This document shows positions 6,159 through 7,719 of a stretch of 7,719 bases of DNA, in pieces. The position numbers were made by a program, and so were the translations under genes. The DNA lies in assembly GCA_002327255.1 (NCBI GenBank), contig DCUM01000019.1, forward strand, positions 49,032 through 56,750, read 5' to 3'. The stretch comes from a bacterium UBA2214. GTDB lineage: Bacteria; Zhuqueibacterota; Zhuqueibacteria; Residuimicrobiales; Residuimicrobiaceae. The notes under the pieces were generated by a model. The model was not told where the DNA came from, did not search any database, and saw nothing but the letters and a program-made list of their open reading frames with translations. Positions within the stretch are counted from its first letter, which is position 1. Each line of letters begins with the position of its first letter.

Positions 6159-7376
6159 ATGAGAATTCTGCTGCTCACCAACGAATGGGGCGGTCATCCG
6201 GGCGGCTTGAGACGTTACCTGGCGCAACTGGCCGCCGCCTTGCAGGAACGAGGGCATCATTGCGCCATCGCTTATGCAACGCATCTCGGCGCAAACGCCA
6301 TCAGTCACGCTGCAAATGTTCCGGAATATGGCATCCCCGGCCTGGATCTATATTCCGGCCGTAAACCCACGCCGACCCTGGATATGCTCGATCGCGTGAT
6401 ACAGGCGGAGTCCCCGGATCTGATCTTTTTCCATGCTATTCGCAACGCCGCGGTCATCCGCCGGCTGGCGCTAACCCATCCCGTCGTGGGCATGATGCAC
6501 GCCTACGAAGCGATCTGTCTGCGCGATACCAGACGGTTCTATTTCAAAAAGAAGATTTGTCCGCATGCGCTCGGCTGGCATTGTCTGATCAATTGCCATT
6601 TTTTGCGCAAACCCGCTCGCGGCGGCAGGCTGCCCCGCTTCGCCTCTCTCGGCGCCGCGCAGGATTTCCTCCAGGCTTGCCGGGCGCATACCCATCTCAT
6701 CGTGCCGAGTCAGTACATGGTGGATGCGTTCGTCCACAATGACTTTCCACCGGAAAAAATATTCAAATTGCGCCATTTTACCGCATTACCTCCCGGAGAT
6801 GTGGAAGCGACCTATCCACGCGCAAAGCGTATTCTCTTCGTCGGCCGCCTCACCGACCGCTATAAAGGCATCGAATGTGTCCTGGAAGCGCTGAAAAAAA
6901 CCACCATGGATGTTCACCTCACCGTGGCCGGAGCGGGTTCCCATCTGGATCGGGCGAAGGCAGTGACTTTTCGTCTCGGTCTTGCGGACCGGGTTCACTT
7001 CCTCGGATGGATTTCACCCGGGGAGGTGGGGCCACTCTACCAAAACGCCCTGGCGGTGGTGGTTCCCTCCGTGTGGGCGGAACCCTTCGGCCTGGTGGGC
7101 ATCGAAGCCATGGCGCACGGGGCACCCGTCATCGCCTTTGGCGTCGGTGGCATCCGCGAATGGATTCGCGATGGCGTCAACGGCTATGAAATACCCTGGC
7201 TGGACACCGGGCGGATGGCTGCCGCCATCGATGCCCTGGCGGCGCATCCCGACAGGGTGAAACAGTTTGGCATGGCGGGAAGAAAAATGGTCGCGGAAGA
7301 ATTCAGTGAGTCCATCTACATGGATCGGCTGCTGGCGCTGTTTGCACAGGTGATCAGCGCCGGCGTTCAAAAATGA
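6159..7376 (+). CDS. Glycosyltransferase, GT-B fold, family 4 type
   Basis: A retaining GT-B glycosyltransferase of 405 residues that transfers a sugar from a nucleotide-sugar donor to an unknown acceptor, probably during cell-surface polysaccharide or glycolipid assembly at the cytoplasmic side. The N-terminal acceptor domain starts MRILLLTNEWGGHPGGLRRY with the Gly-rich loop common in family 4. The C-terminal donor domain begins near ILFVGRLTDRYKG (225-237). It carries the E-x7-E signature EPFGLVGIE (Glu308 and Glu316) followed by PVIAFGVGGIREW (323-335). A cysteine cluster (Cys134, Cys142, Cys146) lies in the N-terminal domain. No signal peptide or membrane segment is seen. The frame is open back to a GTG at 6093, which would add 22 residues of non-family sequence. 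I chose ATG 6159 because the fold begins there, although GAGGA (6141-6145) is a rather distant 13 bases upstream. It stands alone, without other polysaccharide genes in view. Confidence 0.92.
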   Translation: MRILLLTNEWGGHPGGLRRYLAQLAAALQERGHHCAIAYATHLGANAISHAANVPEYGIPGLDLYSGRKPTPTLDMLDRVIQAESPDLIFFHAIRNAAVIRRLALTHPVVGMMHAYEAICLRDTRRFYFKKKICPHALGWHCLINCHFLRKPARGGRLPRFASLGAAQDFLQACRAHTHLIVPSQYMVDAFVHNDFPPEKIFKLRHFTALPPGDVEATYPRAKRILFVGRLTDRYKGIECVLEALKKTTMDVHLTVAGAGSHLDRAKAVTFRLGLADRVHFLGWISPGEVGPLYQNALAVVVPSVWAEPFGLVGIEAMAHGAPVIAFGVGGIREWIRDGVNGYEIPWLDTGRMAAAIDALAAHPDRVKQFGMAGRKMVAEEFSESIYMDRLLALFAQVISAGVQK

Positions 7377-7476
7377 GAGAGGCAAAGCTCCCCGGGCAGG
7401 CTCTGTGGCGCTTTGAAATATGCCAGACACCGGCAGACACGCCCGCCATAGAACACGCCATCTGACAGAATAAAAA

Positions 7477-7501
7477 AAAGCCCGGCGCATGGCCGGGCTT
7501 T
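7477..7501. terminator. Bidirectional intrinsic terminator
   Basis: AAAGCCCGGC (7477-7486) and GCCGGGCTTT (7492-7501) form a perfect 10-bp stem with a 5-base loop. On the minus strand the stem runs into eight T followed by ATT, a strong terminator for the gene entering from the right edge. On the plus strand only TTT followed by CCCC is available, so termination of the glycosyltransferase transcript about 100 bases after its stop is weaker. Its position between two convergent genes fits shared use. Confidence 0.85.
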
Positions 7502-7566
7502 CCCCAAAGGGGTCTTCTTTTCAACGCTTCTGCCTGCACCCAATCCCGTTCAAACTTAACCCGGAA

Positions 7567-7623
7567 AAACCGGAACCGTTGCAGGGCGGGCAGACCGCTC
7601 GCCCTGCAATTTTTGCCATTTTG
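7567..7623 (+). repeat. Dispersed hairpin repeat, copy 2
   Basis: Same orientation as copy 1 at 4479-4535. Its arms are TTGCAGGGCGGGCAG (7579-7593) and ACCGCTCGCCCTGCAA (7594-7609), with a fully paired outer 10 bp. The flanks AAACCGGAACCG before and CCATTTTG after the palindrome are shared with copy 1. In this copy the plus strand continues ATTTTT right after the stem, so it might also help end transcription of the glycosyltransferase. It starts 19 bases past the stop of the cytochrome-like gene on the minus strand. Confidence 0.7.
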
Positions 7624-7641
7624 CAAAAAAATGCAAAGAAA

Positions 7642-7719
7642 CTATTGGTTCCAGATATATGCTTTCGTCGCGTCGCGGTGACAGCCGGCGACGCAGGTGG
7701 CCGTGGTGCGGTTCCAGGA
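7642..7719 (-). CDS. C-terminal end of a possible c-type cytochrome (gene runs off the right edge)
   Basis: Only the last 25 codons and a TAG stop are in the window. The peptide contains the segment TATCVAGCHRDATKAYIW, flanked by tryptophans. Cys-x3-Cys-His is close to the CxxCH heme c attachment motif and to the longer CxxxxCH spacing seen in some multiheme proteins of metal-reducing bacteria. A Trp shortly after the Cys-His is common in such repeats. This suggests a periplasmic multiheme cytochrome or related CxxCH-repeat protein, but 25 residues cannot prove it. The stop is followed within 35 bases by a hairpin repeat (7579-7609) and then a terminator (7477-7501) whose T-run faces this strand, which supports a real transcript ending here. 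An alternative is that the reading is chance. Confidence 0.42.
   Translation of the reverse strand, partial: SWNRTTATCVAGCHRDATKAYIWNQ

Noticed and set aside
7411..7441. CAGACAC occurring twice close together after the glycosyltransferase stop
   Set aside because: Only two short copies separated by three bases, with no further units; not enough for a tandem repeat or CRISPR-like array.

Overview
The window reads as ordinary chromosomal DNA from a GC-rich Gram-negative bacterium. Two putative exported proteins with type I signal peptides, a cytochrome-like C-terminus at the right edge and hydrogenase maturation genes suggest an uncultured, respiratory or anaerobic lineage. The sequence alone does not fix the phylum.

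Layout, left to right. Positions 1-1533 hold, on the minus strand, the [NiFe]-hydrogenase maturation genes hypA, hypB and the 5' part of hypF, in the order hypA-hypB-hypF; the rest of hypF lies beyond position 1. Upstream on the same strand (1680-4172) is hrpB, a complete DEAH-box ATP-dependent helicase. A 535-base noncoding stretch (4173-4707) follows. It holds several inverted repeats, one copy of a dispersed hairpin repeat, and a short signal-peptide-like reading frame on the plus strand. Next, on the minus strand (4708-5781), is an exported PHP-fold phosphoesterase. It is divergent from a plus-strand GT-B glycosyltransferase (6159-7376), with a 377-base intergenic region between them. The glycosyltransferase converges on a minus-strand gene of which only the last 25 codons are visible (7642-7719). 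That fragment resembles a c-type cytochrome end with a C-x3-C-H motif. The two are separated by a bidirectional terminator and a second copy of the hairpin repeat.

How the genes work together: HypA and HypB deliver nickel to the [NiFe]-hydrogenase large subunit, and HypF starts synthesis of the cyanide ligands, so a hydrogenase is expected in this genome. hrpB, the PHP protein and the glycosyltransferase show no functional link to these genes or to each other.

No clear new multi-gene system is visible. The least ordinary material is intergenic: hairpins sharing a GCAGGG-type core occur in every intergenic region longer than 140 bases. Two copies (4479-4535 and 7567-7623) match in 38 of 43 positions across the core, and their substitutions largely spare the fold.
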